A stretch of 46,601 nt of DNA from assembly GCA_023664735.1 (NCBI GenBank), contig JAMPFB010000012.1, positions 1 to 46,601 of the forward strand, in the 5' to 3' direction. Positions 34,655-43,722 of this stretch are shown here, in pieces; position 1 is the stretch's first letter; each line of letters opens with the position of its first letter. Both the position numbers and the translations under genes were made by a program. The DNA comes from Robinsoniella sp. (GTDB taxonomy: Bacteria; Bacillota; Clostridia; Lachnospirales; Lachnospiraceae). The notes under the pieces were generated by a model. The model was not told the origin of the DNA. It did no database searches and saw only the letters and a list, made by a program, of their open reading frames with translations.

Positions 34655-34903
34655 ATGTTACATCCATCTTACACAGAATTGATACAAGTAGTAAACAGCG
34701 AGGTTGAATCAGGAGAGCCAAAGGTAGTAAACAGCAGGTATTCCATTGTTATGGCTACGGCAAAAAGAGCAAGACAGATTATTGGAGGGGATGAGCCTAT
34801 GGTAAAGGCAGGCGGGATAAAGCCTCTTTCTGCTGCAGTGGCAGAGCTGAATGAAGGAAAGATTAAGATTCTTGCAGAAGATGAAGTGGAAGAAGAGCAA
34901 TAA
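34655..34903 (+). CDS. rpoZ: DNA-directed RNA polymerase omega subunit
   Basis: The 82-aa omega subunit carries the conserved SRYSIVMATAKRARQI helix and a KPLSAAVAELNEGKIKI tail. AAAGGAG precedes ATG 34655. It is followed by a clear terminator, so rimO may depend on read-through or another promoter. Confidence 0.94.
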   Translation: MLHPSYTELIQVVNSEVESGEPKVVNSRYSIVMATAKRARQIIGGDEPMVKAGGIKPLSAAVAELNEGKIKILAEDEVEEEQ

Positions 34904-34916
34904 AGAATCAGGCAGG

Positions 34917-34947
34917 AGAGAAATTCCCATTGGGTATTTCTCTTTTC
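34917..34947 (+). terminator. Terminator after rpoZ
   Basis: AGAGAAAT (34917-34924) pairs with ATTTCTCT (34936-34943), with an inner CCC/GGG stem, followed by TTTC. It is 13 bases after the rpoZ stop and 49 before the rimO start. Confidence 0.75.
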
Positions 34948-34991
34948 TTGCATGAAGGCAAAAAATGGAAGAACAAAACAGGGAAAGTGCA

Positions 34992-36317
34992 ATGAAAATA
35001 TTATTTATATCATTAGGCTGTGATAAAAATCTTGCCGATACAGAATTCATGCTTGGAAAGCTGGAAAAAAAGGGATATGCCTTTACCGATGATGAAAGGG
35101 AAGCGGAGCTGATTATAGTCAACACCTGCTGCTTTATTCATGATGCCAAGGAAGAAAGCATTCAGACGCTTTTAGATATGGGACGCATGAAGGAGGAAGG
35201 AAAGGCAAAGGCGCTGATTGCTGCCGGCTGTCTGGCAGAACGCTATAAAGAGGAAATCCGGATAGAAATACCAGAGGTGGATGCAATTGTAGGAACCAAT
35301 GCCATTGATAAAATTGTAGAAGCAGTAGAAAAAACTCTGCTAAGGGAGGAAGGAAGCCAGTTAGCGGATATTAACGGTGCTCCGGTTTTTGGAAAGGAAC
35401 GAATCGTCACTACAGGAGGGCATTTTGCTTATCTGAAAATTGCAGAGGGATGCAATAAGAATTGTACTTATTGCATTATTCCAAAAGTAAGAGGGCATTA
35501 TCGCAGCATTCCCATGGAGCATCTGATAAAATCAGCAGAGGAGCTTGCCGGAAAGGGTGTGAAGGAGCTTATTTTAGTTGCACAGGAGACGACCCTTTAT
35601 GGAATGGATTTGTATGGAAAGAAAATGCTGCCAGAGCTTTTAAGAGAGCTTTGCTCTATTTCCGGTTTGTACTGGATACGGATTCTCTATTGTTATCCGG
35701 AAGAGATTACGGATGAACTGATTCAGGTTATGAAAGAGGAAAAGAAAATTTGTCATTATTTGGATATTCCTATCCAGCATTGTTCTGATAAGATATTAAA
35801 GAAGATGGGAAGGCGCACCAATGAAAGCTCCCTAAGGGAAATCATTGGAAGGCTTAGGAGAGAAATACCAGATATCTGCTTAAGGACTACTTTGATTACC
35901 GGCTTTCCGGGCGAGACGCAGGAGGATCAGGAAAAGGTAATGGCTTTTGTGGATGAAATGGAGTTTGACAGGCTGGGGGTATTTACCTATTCTCCGGAAG
36001 AGGGTACAAAAGCAGCAGAATTTCCAGAGCAGGTAAAAGAGGATGTGAAAGAGGAACGGCAGGCGGAAATTATGGAGCTTCAGCAGGAAATTGCATTTGA
36101 TAAAGCAGAGGATATGATAGGAAAAGAAGTTCTCGTGATGTTAGAGGGAAAGGTGGCAGATGAAAATGCTTATGTGGGGAGAACCTATAAGGATGCCCCT
36201 AATGTGGACGGACTGATTTTTATCAATACAGATAGAGAGCTTATGACCGGAGATTTTGTAAGGGTGAAGGTAATAGGCTCATATGAATATGATTTAATAG
36301 GAGAAATAGTAGAATGA
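34992..36317 (+). CDS. rimO: Ribosomal protein S12 methylthiotransferase RimO
   Basis: RimO is a radical-SAM enzyme that methylthiolates an aspartate of ribosomal protein S12. An N-terminal UPF0004 domain (MKILFISLGCDKNLADTE, NTCCFIHDAKEES, AAGCLAERY) supplies one cluster's cysteines. The radical SAM motif CNKNCTYC lies near residue 155, and a TRAM domain ends the protein. The length is 441 aa. ATG 34992 is preferred to the in-frame ATG 34965, which adds nine residues. The stop overlaps the pgsA ATG. Confidence 0.95.
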   Translation: MKILFISLGCDKNLADTEFMLGKLEKKGYAFTDDEREAELIIVNTCCFIHDAKEESIQTLLDMGRMKEEGKAKALIAAGCLAERYKEEIRIEIPEVDAIVGTNAIDKIVEAVEKTLLREEGSQLADINGAPVFGKERIVTTGGHFAYLKIAEGCNKNCTYCIIPKVRGHYRSIPMEHLIKSAEELAGKGVKELILVAQETTLYGMDLYGKKMLPELLRELCSISGLYWIRILYCYPEEITDELIQVMKEEKKICHYLDIPIQHCSDKILKKMGRRTNESSLREIIGRLRREIPDICLRTTLITGFPGETQEDQEKVMAFVDEMEFDRLGVFTYSPEEGTKAAEFPEQVKEDVKEERQAEIMELQQEIAFDKAEDMIGKEVLVMLEGKVADENAYVGRTYKDAPNVDGLIFINTDRELMTGDFVRVKVIGSYEYDLIGEIVE

Positions 36318-36931
36318 AGATGAATTTACCCAATAAGCTTACAGTGCTTCGCATGATTATGGTTCCGTTTTTTGTAGGATTTATCCTGCTTTCCCCAAGA
36401 GTGCTTTGGTTTAAATGGATTGCACTTGGGCTGTTTATCATTGCCAGCCTGACGGATATGCTCGATGGAAAGATTGCAAGAAAATATAATTTGATTACGA
36501 ATTTTGGGAAATTTATGGACCCCTTGGCCGATAAGCTGTTAGTCTGCTCTGCGCTAATCTGCCTTACGGATTTGAATGTGATACCTTCATGGATTACTAT
36601 TGTAATCATTGCCAGAGAGTTTATCATCAGCGGATTCCGCCTGATTGCAGCAGAAAAAGGAGTGGTTATTGCAGCAGGAAAATCCGGAAAATGGAAGACG
36701 GCAGTTACTATGGTTATGATTTGTTTTATGCTCTGTGTGGTAAATACCCATGGATTTTTAAGCAAGGCGGCTGCTTATGCGCCGGGTACGATAGAAGGAA
36801 TCCATCCTGCTTATTGGGTGCTTTATGTGATTGGCTATGTGCTTATGCTTGCCGCACTTGTTTTAACAGTTGTTTCGTTAATAGACTATCTGGTAAAAAA
36901 TAAAGATGTAATGAAAGACGAGGTGGATTAA
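36314..36931 (+). CDS. pgsA: CDP-diacylglycerol-glycerol-3-phosphate 3-phosphatidyltransferase
   Basis: PgsA makes phosphatidylglycerophosphate in the membrane. The CDP-alcohol phosphotransferase signature (D-x2-DG-x2-AR-x8-G-x3-D-x3-D) is complete in TDMLDGKIARKYNL and NFGKFMDPLADK. The 205-aa protein has about five to six membrane segments. A hydrophobic insert with a proline-rich loop (AYAPGTIEGIHPAYW) near residue 155-170 is slightly longer than in Bacillus. It is coupled to rimO (4-base overlap) and followed by cinA. Confidence 0.95.
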   Translation: MKMNLPNKLTVLRMIMVPFFVGFILLSPRVLWFKWIALGLFIIASLTDMLDGKIARKYNLITNFGKFMDPLADKLLVCSALICLTDLNVIPSWITIVIIAREFIISGFRLIAAEKGVVIAAGKSGKWKTAVTMVMICFMLCVVNTHGFLSKAAAYAPGTIEGIHPAYWVLYVIGYVLMLAALVLTVVSLIDYLVKNKDVMKDEVD

Positions 36932-36932
36932 G

Positions 36933-38198
36933 GTGGTAGTGGAGCTTGTATCTGTTGGAACGGAAATCTTACTTGGCAATATTGTAAATACCAATGCAGC
37001 ATATTTAGCGGAAAAATGTGCCGGACTAGGGCTTTCCTGTTATTACCAGACTGTAGTAGGGGATAATGGAGAAAGGCTTGCAGAAACGCTTCAAACAGCA
37101 CTTTCCCGGTCTGATATTGTTATCTTATCAGGAGGGCTTGGTCCCACACAGGATGATTTGACGAAAGAAACAGCAGCAAAGGTTATGGGAAAAAAGCTCT
37201 TTATGGACGAGCATTCTAAAAAACGCATTTTGGATTTTTTTGCAAGCAGGAATATGGATATTACGGATAATAACTGGAAACAGGCTATGATGCCAAAAGG
37301 AGCCATCATCATTGACAATGAAAACGGAACGGCGCCGGGTGTCATCATGGAGGGGAAGGGAAAAACAGTTATTTTGCTTCCGGGGCCTCCCAATGAGCTA
37401 ATTCCCATGTTTGAAAAGGATATTGTCCCTTACCTGCGCCAAAAGACTCCTGATGTGATTTATTCCCAAACCGTGAAAATATGCGGAGTGGGAGAAAGCA
37501 AGGCGGAATCCATGATTGAGGATTTAATGAAAAAGCAGACAAATCCCACCATTGCCCCCTATGCTAAAACTGGAGAAGTGCATTTGCGGGTAACTGCCAA
37601 GGCACAGGATGAGAAGGCGGCTAAAAAGCTATGCAAGCCTGTTGTGAAGGAGCTAAAAAGCCGGTTTGGGGACAAGGTTTATTCCACTCAGGAGGATATG
37701 ACGTTGGAAAAGGCGGTAGTAGATTTACTGCTGGCAAACCATTTGACGGTGGCAACTACCGAATCCTGTACAGGAGGGCTTTTGGCGGCAAGGCTTATTA
37801 ATGTGCCGGGAGTGTCAGAAGTCTTTAAGGCGGGCTATGTAACCTATTCCAATAAGGCAAAAAGGAAGCTGGTAGGCGTAAAAAAATCCAACCTTTTAAA
37901 GCATGGCGCAGTCAGTGACGTAGTGGCAAAGGAAATGGCGAAAGGAGCTGCTGTGTTTACAAAGGCAGATGTTACCATATCCGTTACAGGTGTGGCAGGA
38001 CCGGAGGGCGGAACAAAGGAAAAGCCGGTAGGGCTTGTTTATATTGCATGTAATGTAAAGGGAAATATAGAAGTGAAAGAGTATCATTTTTCTGGCTCAA
38101 GGGAAAAAATCAGGCAAAGCAGCGTGGCAAGCGCACTAACACTGTTAAGGCAGTGCGTGTTGCAATATATGAGTCAGGTTACATTTGGAAGGAAATAG
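36933..38198 (+). CDS. cinA: CinA family protein (nicotinamide-nucleotide amidase / MoCF-binding domain)
   Basis: An N-terminal molybdopterin-binding-like domain (ELVSVGTEILLGNIVNTNA, SGGLGPTQDDLT, LPGPPNEL) and a C-terminal PncC-type amidase domain (TTESCTGGLLAARL, VTGVAGPEGG) are joined in 421 aa. CinA recycles NMN and is often competence-linked and placed before recA; recA does not follow here. The start is GTG (36933, or 36939 in frame), as no ATG is near. Confidence 0.93.
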   Translation: MVVELVSVGTEILLGNIVNTNAAYLAEKCAGLGLSCYYQTVVGDNGERLAETLQTALSRSDIVILSGGLGPTQDDLTKETAAKVMGKKLFMDEHSKKRILDFFASRNMDITDNNWKQAMMPKGAIIIDNENGTAPGVIMEGKGKTVILLPGPPNELIPMFEKDIVPYLRQKTPDVIYSQTVKICGVGESKAESMIEDLMKKQTNPTIAPYAKTGEVHLRVTAKAQDEKAAKKLCKPVVKELKSRFGDKVYSTQEDMTLEKAVVDLLLANHLTVATTESCTGGLLAARLINVPGVSEVFKAGYVTYSNKAKRKLVGVKKSNLLKHGAVSDVVAKEMAKGAAVFTKADVTISVTGVAGPEGGTKEKPVGLVYIACNVKGNIEVKEYHFSGSREKIRQSSVASALTLLRQCVLQYMSQVTFGRK

Positions 38199-38232
38199 AA
38201 AAAGTGAAAAGAAAGGAAAGGGGAACTTCAGG

Positions 38233-39501
38233 ATGCAGAATACATATGATTTTTGTCCAAAATGCGGAGCGGTAGTAAGAAATGGAGTATGTACCAGCTG
38301 TGGAGCAGCTTTTGGAGAAGCAGAGGCGATAAATAAGGTGGAAGAAGAGAGAACGGAAAATACTGATGGTATTTTAGAAGAGAAATCCATGGAAAATCAG
38401 GCTATGGACCAACAGCCTGAAAAGGCGCCGGTAGAAAATGCACCAATATGGGATAATAGAACCCGTCCCGGAGCAGATAATTACTATGGTGGACAGGCGC
38501 CGGCAGGTTATTCCAATGAAGGAGGCAAAAGGAATACAGGCATATGGGTTGCAGCGCTGACAGCAACCTTTCTTGTTGTAGTCATATTGGTGGTCTATAT
38601 TGGCTCTGAGATAGGGAGAATTTCAAAGGGAGATTTTATTGCAGATATAAAAAATACTATAGAAGAAGCATTCCGGGAAACAGAAGAAGATGGAGCAGGC
38701 AGGCAAGAGGAATATTCTGTGGACAGTGAAGCGGATGAGGATTACTGGAACCAATATGAAGACGAACAGGCTTTTTCTTATGATAAAAACTTTACAGAAG
38801 AAAGAAAAAATTATGACGCCTCCCAGATTACGGGACCTTACTATGAGGAATTTGTAAATTGTATTGATGAATCGGTTTCCTATAAAGTAAAGCGGGAGTT
38901 TTTTGAAAAAGTAGAAGAAGAACAGGGAATATGTATTCAAGTTTCTTATATTCAATTAGAGGGGGACATTCCCAATCTGGAAGCCATCAATGAAAAATTA
39001 AAAGCAGAGGGCATGGCGCTGGCTGATTGGTACATGGAGGATGAGGGTTCTTATCAGGCGATACGGAAAGAATATGATTTCATAACTTTTTATGTGAAGG
39101 TGGAATCTACCGTGACAGTAAATGATGAAGAAAGTATTAGCATTGCATTGGATGAAAGATTTGAGATGGGAGGATATTCCAGCTTCATCAATATGTCCGG
39201 GATAAATATCAACTTAAAAACAGGAACGATTTTGAACAATACTGAAATTTTAGATGTAGATGAGGAATTTGTAAAGGATTTTGTAAAACGGAGCAATGCA
39301 CAGAATGGAAAAAATTCCGTTGCCATAGATGGAATTTCTGATATGGAGAAGCTGCAGCTTCTTCGGGATGAGGAAAGCCTGATTTTGTTTTATACGCCAA
39401 TCGGGTTAGAGGTTGGTTATAACTATTCCGGCACAGAAGGTTATACGGGCTGGATTACAGTCAGTCTGGAGGATTACGAGCAATATTTAAAGGGTTATTG
39501 A
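38233..39501 (+). CDS. Zinc-ribbon membrane protein with RsiV/DUF3298-like extracellular domain
   Basis: The 422-aa protein begins with a cytoplasmic zinc ribbon (FCPKCGAVVRNGVCTSCG), then an acidic/proline-containing linker and one membrane segment (about residues 102-125). An acidic stalk and an extracellular domain follow. The last 200 residues have the pattern SIALDERFEMGG, NINLKTGTILNN, LFYTPIGLEVGYNY and GWITVSLEDY, which fits DUF3298/RsiV C-terminal folds as found in anti-sigma factors and PdaC. No sigma factor gene is adjacent, so the role is unknown. ATG 38233 is preferred; the in-frame ATG 38185 would overlap cinA. Confidence 0.75.
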   Translation: MQNTYDFCPKCGAVVRNGVCTSCGAAFGEAEAINKVEEERTENTDGILEEKSMENQAMDQQPEKAPVENAPIWDNRTRPGADNYYGGQAPAGYSNEGGKRNTGIWVAALTATFLVVVILVVYIGSEIGRISKGDFIADIKNTIEEAFRETEEDGAGRQEEYSVDSEADEDYWNQYEDEQAFSYDKNFTEERKNYDASQITGPYYEEFVNCIDESVSYKVKREFFEKVEEEQGICIQVSYIQLEGDIPNLEAINEKLKAEGMALADWYMEDEGSYQAIRKEYDFITFYVKVESTVTVNDEESISIALDERFEMGGYSSFINMSGININLKTGTILNNTEILDVDEEFVKDFVKRSNAQNGKNSVAIDGISDMEKLQLLRDEESLILFYTPIGLEVGYNYSGTEGYTGWITVSLEDYEQYLKGY

Positions 39502-39537
39502 TATGTGCGTGTTTTAAGAAAAGGGGTTGCATGGCAT

Positions 39538-41799
39538 ATGAAAAGAAATAAGTGGGTAAGAAAAGGCAAGGGTTTTGGAAAGTATCTTTTCCTTCTTTTG
39601 TCAGCGGTTTTATTGGTAGAAAGTGCAGTTATGCCTGTTTGTGCAGTTTCTAAGCCGGCTGTTTCGGAAAATGGATTGTCGGGTCAGACAGAAGAGAAAA
39701 AGGAAGAGAAGCCAGAATATCCGGAGCTGGATTATATAAAAGGGAGGCCTTTGACACAGGAGGAAAGACAGGAGCAGGAGGCGATGGTGCCAGAGCTTAG
39801 GGAGATGGAAAGGCTTGACATTTCTTTTGAGCTTCCTGAAAATCCATATTCTTTTGCACAATATTCCCAAAGAGCCGGAATGCCTGCTTCTTACGATCCG
39901 AGAACAGAGGGCGCAGTTACTTCGGCAAAAAATCAGGGAAGCACGGATACATGCTGGGCATTTGCCACCATAGGGGCAATAGAGCAGGCGGCTATTTTGA
40001 CAGGACTGGCAGATGAAACTGTGGATTATTCGGAAAATCATCTGGCATATTTTTTCTATCACAGGGAAACAGACCCTTTGGGTGGAACAGAAGGAGACTA
40101 TAATACAGCTACCTCAGGGAAAAATTATTTAAGCAACGGCGGCAATCTTATGATGGCGGCTTTTGAGCTTGCAGCATGGACCGGAGTGGCAGAGGAAAGT
40201 ATTTCCCCATTTAGCGGCAGCGAGTCCCCTGTTTCACCAGAATATAACTACTATTCTGATTTGAAAGCAAAAAACATTTATTTTGTGGGAGTGAATGGAG
40301 ATGAAAGCATCAATGTAGAGGCGGTAAAAGGAGCAATACAAAGCTATGGCGGGGTAGCGGTCATGTATGGCCATATGTCCAGATATTACAATCCTGATAC
40401 GGCAGCTTATTATAATAACACCACAGCGATTAATCATGCAGTTACTCTGGTGGGATGGGATGATACTTATAGAAAGGAAAATTTCTCAGAAGCCCTGCAG
40501 CCAGAGCAGGATGGAGCCTTTATTGCAAAAAACAGTTATGGAAGTGGTTGGGGGGACGGAGGATTTTTCTATATTTCTTATGAGGATAAAAGCCTTTATC
40601 TTCCGATTGCCTATGAAATGATGAAGGCGGAGGACTATGACAACAATTACCAATATGATGGCAGCGCCTCGTTGAATTACTGGACGATTTCAAGCGGAGG
40701 ACAGATAGGCAGCATATTTAACGTAAAGGAAAATGAAAATGGTTATGGACAGAATTTAAGGGCAGTACAGATTGCCCTTAAAAGCACAGATGTAAATTAT
40801 TCCATACAAATTTATAAAAATATAACGGAAGCAGGCAATCCGGCAAGCGGAACGCCGGCTTTGCCAGAGCCGGTTACAGGAGCGACTTCCATGGCGGGCG
40901 TTTATACAATCGATTTAGGGCAGGATATTTTTGTGGGATGTCAAGAATCATATGGTGTAGTTGTTACATTGACATCCAATGATGGCAGCGGGATTAGTGT
41001 TTTTGGAGAAATATCGGGAAGCGTAAGCTGGCTGTCATGGGTAGCAGGCACAAAGCTGGGGCAGAGCTTTTATCGTTCCTCTGTGGCGAGAGGCTGGACC
41101 GATGCCGGAAGGCTCCCGGCAATCCAAGGTGACAGCACCGTGTACAGGCAGGTAGCGATGCGTCTGAAAGCCTTGACGAACAATACAACCATAGTAACGG
41201 AAGAGCCGAAAGAGGAGGAAATAACCCCTCCTGTCACTCCAGGTGAGCCTTCACCGGGGATTCAGGGTTCAGGAACGGATGCAAGGACTTCTGTTTCGGC
41301 AGTTTCCGTTAAGAAAATTGCAAATAAGACTTATACGGGAAAAGCAATAAAACCATCTTTGACATTAACTTATAATGGAATGACGTTGCAAAAAGGAACG
41401 GATTATACGCTTTCATACAAAAATAATAAAAAAACCGGAAAAGCAACTGTTACGATAACAGGAATTGGCAGGTTTACCGGCGTGAAGGCAGTAAGCTTTT
41501 ATATTGTTCCAAAGAAAGTAAACATAAAATCCTTAAGCGCCATAGGAAATAAAAAGCTAAAGCTCACATGGAAAAGAAATAAAACAGCCTCCGGCTATCA
41601 GATACAACTGGCGCTGAATAAAAAGTTTACAAAAGGAATAAAAAATGTGAATATTTCCAAAAATTCCACCACTTCCAAAACAATCAGCAAGCTGAAAAAG
41701 GGAAAATGGTATTATGTCCGGATTCGGGCATATAAAAAAGTGGGAGGAAAGAAATATTATGGAAAGTATGGCGGCATAAAGAAAATCCGGGTGAAGTAG
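39538..41799 (+). CDS. Secreted papain-like (C1) cysteine protease with C-terminal beta-sandwich repeats
   Basis: The protein has 753 aa. A signal peptide (basic MKRNKWVRKGKGFGK, then a hydrophobic stretch, cleavage near VCAVS) leads to a C1 peptidase domain (about residues 115-360). Its catalytic residues are C139 (TDTCWAFATIG), H300 (NHAVTLVGWDD) and N332 (KNSYGSGWG). A lectin-like beta domain follows (about 375-550). The C-terminus has an Ig-like unit (KTYTGKAIKPSLTLTYNG) and an FN3-like unit ending YYVRIRAYKK. No sortase motif is present. It probably digests proteins or peptides outside the cell. ATG 39538 has AAGGGG upstream; the open frame extends back to GTG 39505. Confidence 0.9.
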   Translation: MKRNKWVRKGKGFGKYLFLLLSAVLLVESAVMPVCAVSKPAVSENGLSGQTEEKKEEKPEYPELDYIKGRPLTQEERQEQEAMVPELREMERLDISFELPENPYSFAQYSQRAGMPASYDPRTEGAVTSAKNQGSTDTCWAFATIGAIEQAAILTGLADETVDYSENHLAYFFYHRETDPLGGTEGDYNTATSGKNYLSNGGNLMMAAFELAAWTGVAEESISPFSGSESPVSPEYNYYSDLKAKNIYFVGVNGDESINVEAVKGAIQSYGGVAVMYGHMSRYYNPDTAAYYNNTTAINHAVTLVGWDDTYRKENFSEALQPEQDGAFIAKNSYGSGWGDGGFFYISYEDKSLYLPIAYEMMKAEDYDNNYQYDGSASLNYWTISSGGQIGSIFNVKENENGYGQNLRAVQIALKSTDVNYSIQIYKNITEAGNPASGTPALPEPVTGATSMAGVYTIDLGQDIFVGCQESYGVVVTLTSNDGSGISVFGEISGSVSWLSWVAGTKLGQSFYRSSVARGWTDAGRLPAIQGDSTVYRQVAMRLKALTNNTTIVTEEPKEEEITPPVTPGEPSPGIQGSGTDARTSVSAVSVKKIANKTYTGKAIKPSLTLTYNGMTLQKGTDYTLSYKNNKKTGKATVTITGIGRFTGVKAVSFYIVPKKVNIKSLSAIGNKKLKLTWKRNKTASGYQIQLALNKKFTKGIKNVNISKNSTTSKTISKLKKGKWYYVRIRAYKKVGGKKYYGKYGGIKKIRVK

Positions 41800-41819
41800 G
41801 TGGGGGTAGAAGCTCTTTC

Positions 41820-41847
41820 TTGATTTTTGGGCAGAAAATGCTAAAAT
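41820..41847 (+). promoter_or_regulatory. Promoter of the lipoprotein-histidine kinase pair
   Basis: TTGATT at 41820-41825, a 16-nt spacer and TAAAAT at 41842-41847 with an extended TGC immediately before the -10. It gives the two-gene module its own start about 30 bases before the lipoprotein ATG. Confidence 0.5.
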
Positions 41848-41878
41848 ATAACTAAAACAAAAGACGAGGAGGACCAAA

Positions 41879-43708
41879 ATGAAAAAGTGGTTGAGCCTGA
41901 TGATTATGATTGTATTGTTAGCGGCGTTGACCGGCTGCAGTGGAGAACATAATGCAGAAGGGGATTCCGGACGGGAGCAGGTTACCATTGCACTGTGGAG
42001 TGACCAGCTTACCGAGCGTTATGCTTCTTATCTGCAGGAACGCTTTCCGGATGTGGATTTCGTGTTTTATGTGGCGACTAATTCCACTGATTTTTACCGC
42101 TTTAAGCAGGAGCAGGGAGATTTGCCTGATATCCTTACTCTCCGGCGTTTTGCCCTGCGGGATGTTGCAGCATGGAAAGATGCCCTGTTGGACTTAAGCG
42201 ACACGGAACTTGCCAATACTTTTTATGGGGCATATTTGCGCAGCTACACCTATAATGATGGTACGGTAAACTGGCTTCCCGCCTGTGCGGAGATAGACGG
42301 TTTCCTTGTCAACGAAGGGCTGCTAAAGGAACACGGCCTGTCTCTGCCACAGACCTATCAGGAGTTTGTGGAGTTGTGCGGGAGGCTTAAGGAGTTGGGG
42401 ATTCGGCCGTTCGACTCTAATTTCGGGGCAGATTATACCTGCATGGAGATGCTTCAGGGGCTGTCGGTAGAGCAGCTCACATCTCAGGCGGGTCGGGAGT
42501 GGCGGCAGCAATATGAGAGCGGTGGCACAGACCAACTGGACGAGGAGGTCTGGCTTCCTGTCTTTCAACGGATGGAAGAATTTATCGAATATAGCGGAAT
42601 GGATGCTTCTGACCTGACAGACAATGCCGGTGATTCTTTTCAGAAGCTTGAGAGGGGGGAAACGGCGATGATTCGCACGACTCCTGATGAGGCGAACAAC
42701 TATGACATGCCAGAAGACTGCCTGTTTCTGCCTTATTTCGGGGAGACAGCAAAGGGCAGCTGGTATTTGACTTACCCGGCTTTTCAGGTAGCGGCAAATG
42801 TTCAGGGAACAGAGGATCCCGACCGCAAGGAGCTTATTTTAGACATTATGTCTGCAATGTTGGATGAGGATGGGCTAAAACAGATTACCAGCGATGAGAC
42901 GCTGATTGCCTACAATAAGGATGTGCCTCAGACATTGTCTTCGCTGTTGGCTCCTATGGAGGAACAAGTCGCTGATAACCGTCTCTATATTCGGCTGGCA
43001 TCGGCAGACATGTTCTCTGCCTCTGAAATGATCGTGCAGGGAATGATAACTGGAACATATCCCGATGCCCGTTCTGCTTTTGAGGCTTTCAATAATGCTA
43101 TGGGTGCGCTGTCCTCCGATACAGAGAAAATTGTGCATATTGACACCGGCTACCCTTATGCCTTTGATGCCCAACACGGCTGTCAGGCAGCTTCAGCAGT
43201 GTTTAACTCTCTCCGCGAGGAGGTAAGGACACAACTGCTTATTGGTCCTGCGGAGACTGTGGCAGGAAATATTCTTGTTGGGGATTACACGCAGGCAGAG
43301 TTAAGTTTTCTGACGATGGGTGAGACACCGGTAATTGTCCTGTGCGAGATGACCGGAGACCAGTTGTATCAGTACGTGGATAGTGTGCTCACGATTCCGG
43401 GCAGGCGGGGCTCTGTGATTAATGATTCCACCCTTTATGTCTCCAGCGGCTTTGAAATGGAGGTCAAAAAGACAGGTACAGGTTATGCCTTAAAAGGGCT
43501 TACTATTGACGGGCGGGAGTTGGACCGGGAAGCAGTCTACACCGTGGCTGTGCTGGGCAACATGGAGAATATGATAGGTCAGGTCTTAGAGGAAGTAGGT
43601 GTGGCAGATTATAAGCTGACGGAGACAGTATATAAACAGATTGTAGCAGACCGGCTTGCAGCCGGTCGTCAGCTTGCAGCGCCCACCGACTATATTACGC
43701 TGCGATAG
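41879..43708 (+). CDS. Lipoprotein fusing a family-1-type solute-binding domain to a 5'-nucleotidase C-terminal-like domain
   Basis: A lipobox (LTGC, Cys at about residue 20) ends a typical lipoprotein signal peptide. Residues about 33-430 resemble an extracellular sugar-type solute-binding protein (TIALWSDQLTERYASYLQERF-like start, then DILTLRRFALRDV and WYLTYPAFQVAANV). Residues about 435-609 differ and match the pattern of the 5'-nucleotidase C-terminal domain (NILVGDYTQAELSFL, CEMTGDQLYQYVDSVL, LYVSSGFEMEVKK, AVYTVAVLG). The metallophosphatase half is absent, so no nucleotidase activity is expected. No ABC permease is nearby; instead a hybrid histidine kinase starts 14 bases downstream, suggesting a ligand-presenting co-receptor. 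CGN dominates its arginine codons, unlike the core genes to its left. GAGGAGGA precedes ATG 41879. Confidence 0.8.
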   Translation: MKKWLSLMIMIVLLAALTGCSGEHNAEGDSGREQVTIALWSDQLTERYASYLQERFPDVDFVFYVATNSTDFYRFKQEQGDLPDILTLRRFALRDVAAWKDALLDLSDTELANTFYGAYLRSYTYNDGTVNWLPACAEIDGFLVNEGLLKEHGLSLPQTYQEFVELCGRLKELGIRPFDSNFGADYTCMEMLQGLSVEQLTSQAGREWRQQYESGGTDQLDEEVWLPVFQRMEEFIEYSGMDASDLTDNAGDSFQKLERGETAMIRTTPDEANNYDMPEDCLFLPYFGETAKGSWYLTYPAFQVAANVQGTEDPDRKELILDIMSAMLDEDGLKQITSDETLIAYNKDVPQTLSSLLAPMEEQVADNRLYIRLASADMFSASEMIVQGMITGTYPDARSAFEAFNNAMGALSSDTEKIVHIDTGYPYAFDAQHGCQAASAVFNSLREEVRTQLLIGPAETVAGNILVGDYTQAELSFLTMGETPVIVLCEMTGDQLYQYVDSVLTIPGRRGSVINDSTLYVSSGFEMEVKKTGTGYALKGLTIDGRELDREAVYTVAVLGNMENMIGQVLEEVGVADYKLTETVYKQIVADRLAAGRQLAAPTDYITLR

Positions 43709-43722
43709 GAGAGAAGGGAAAC

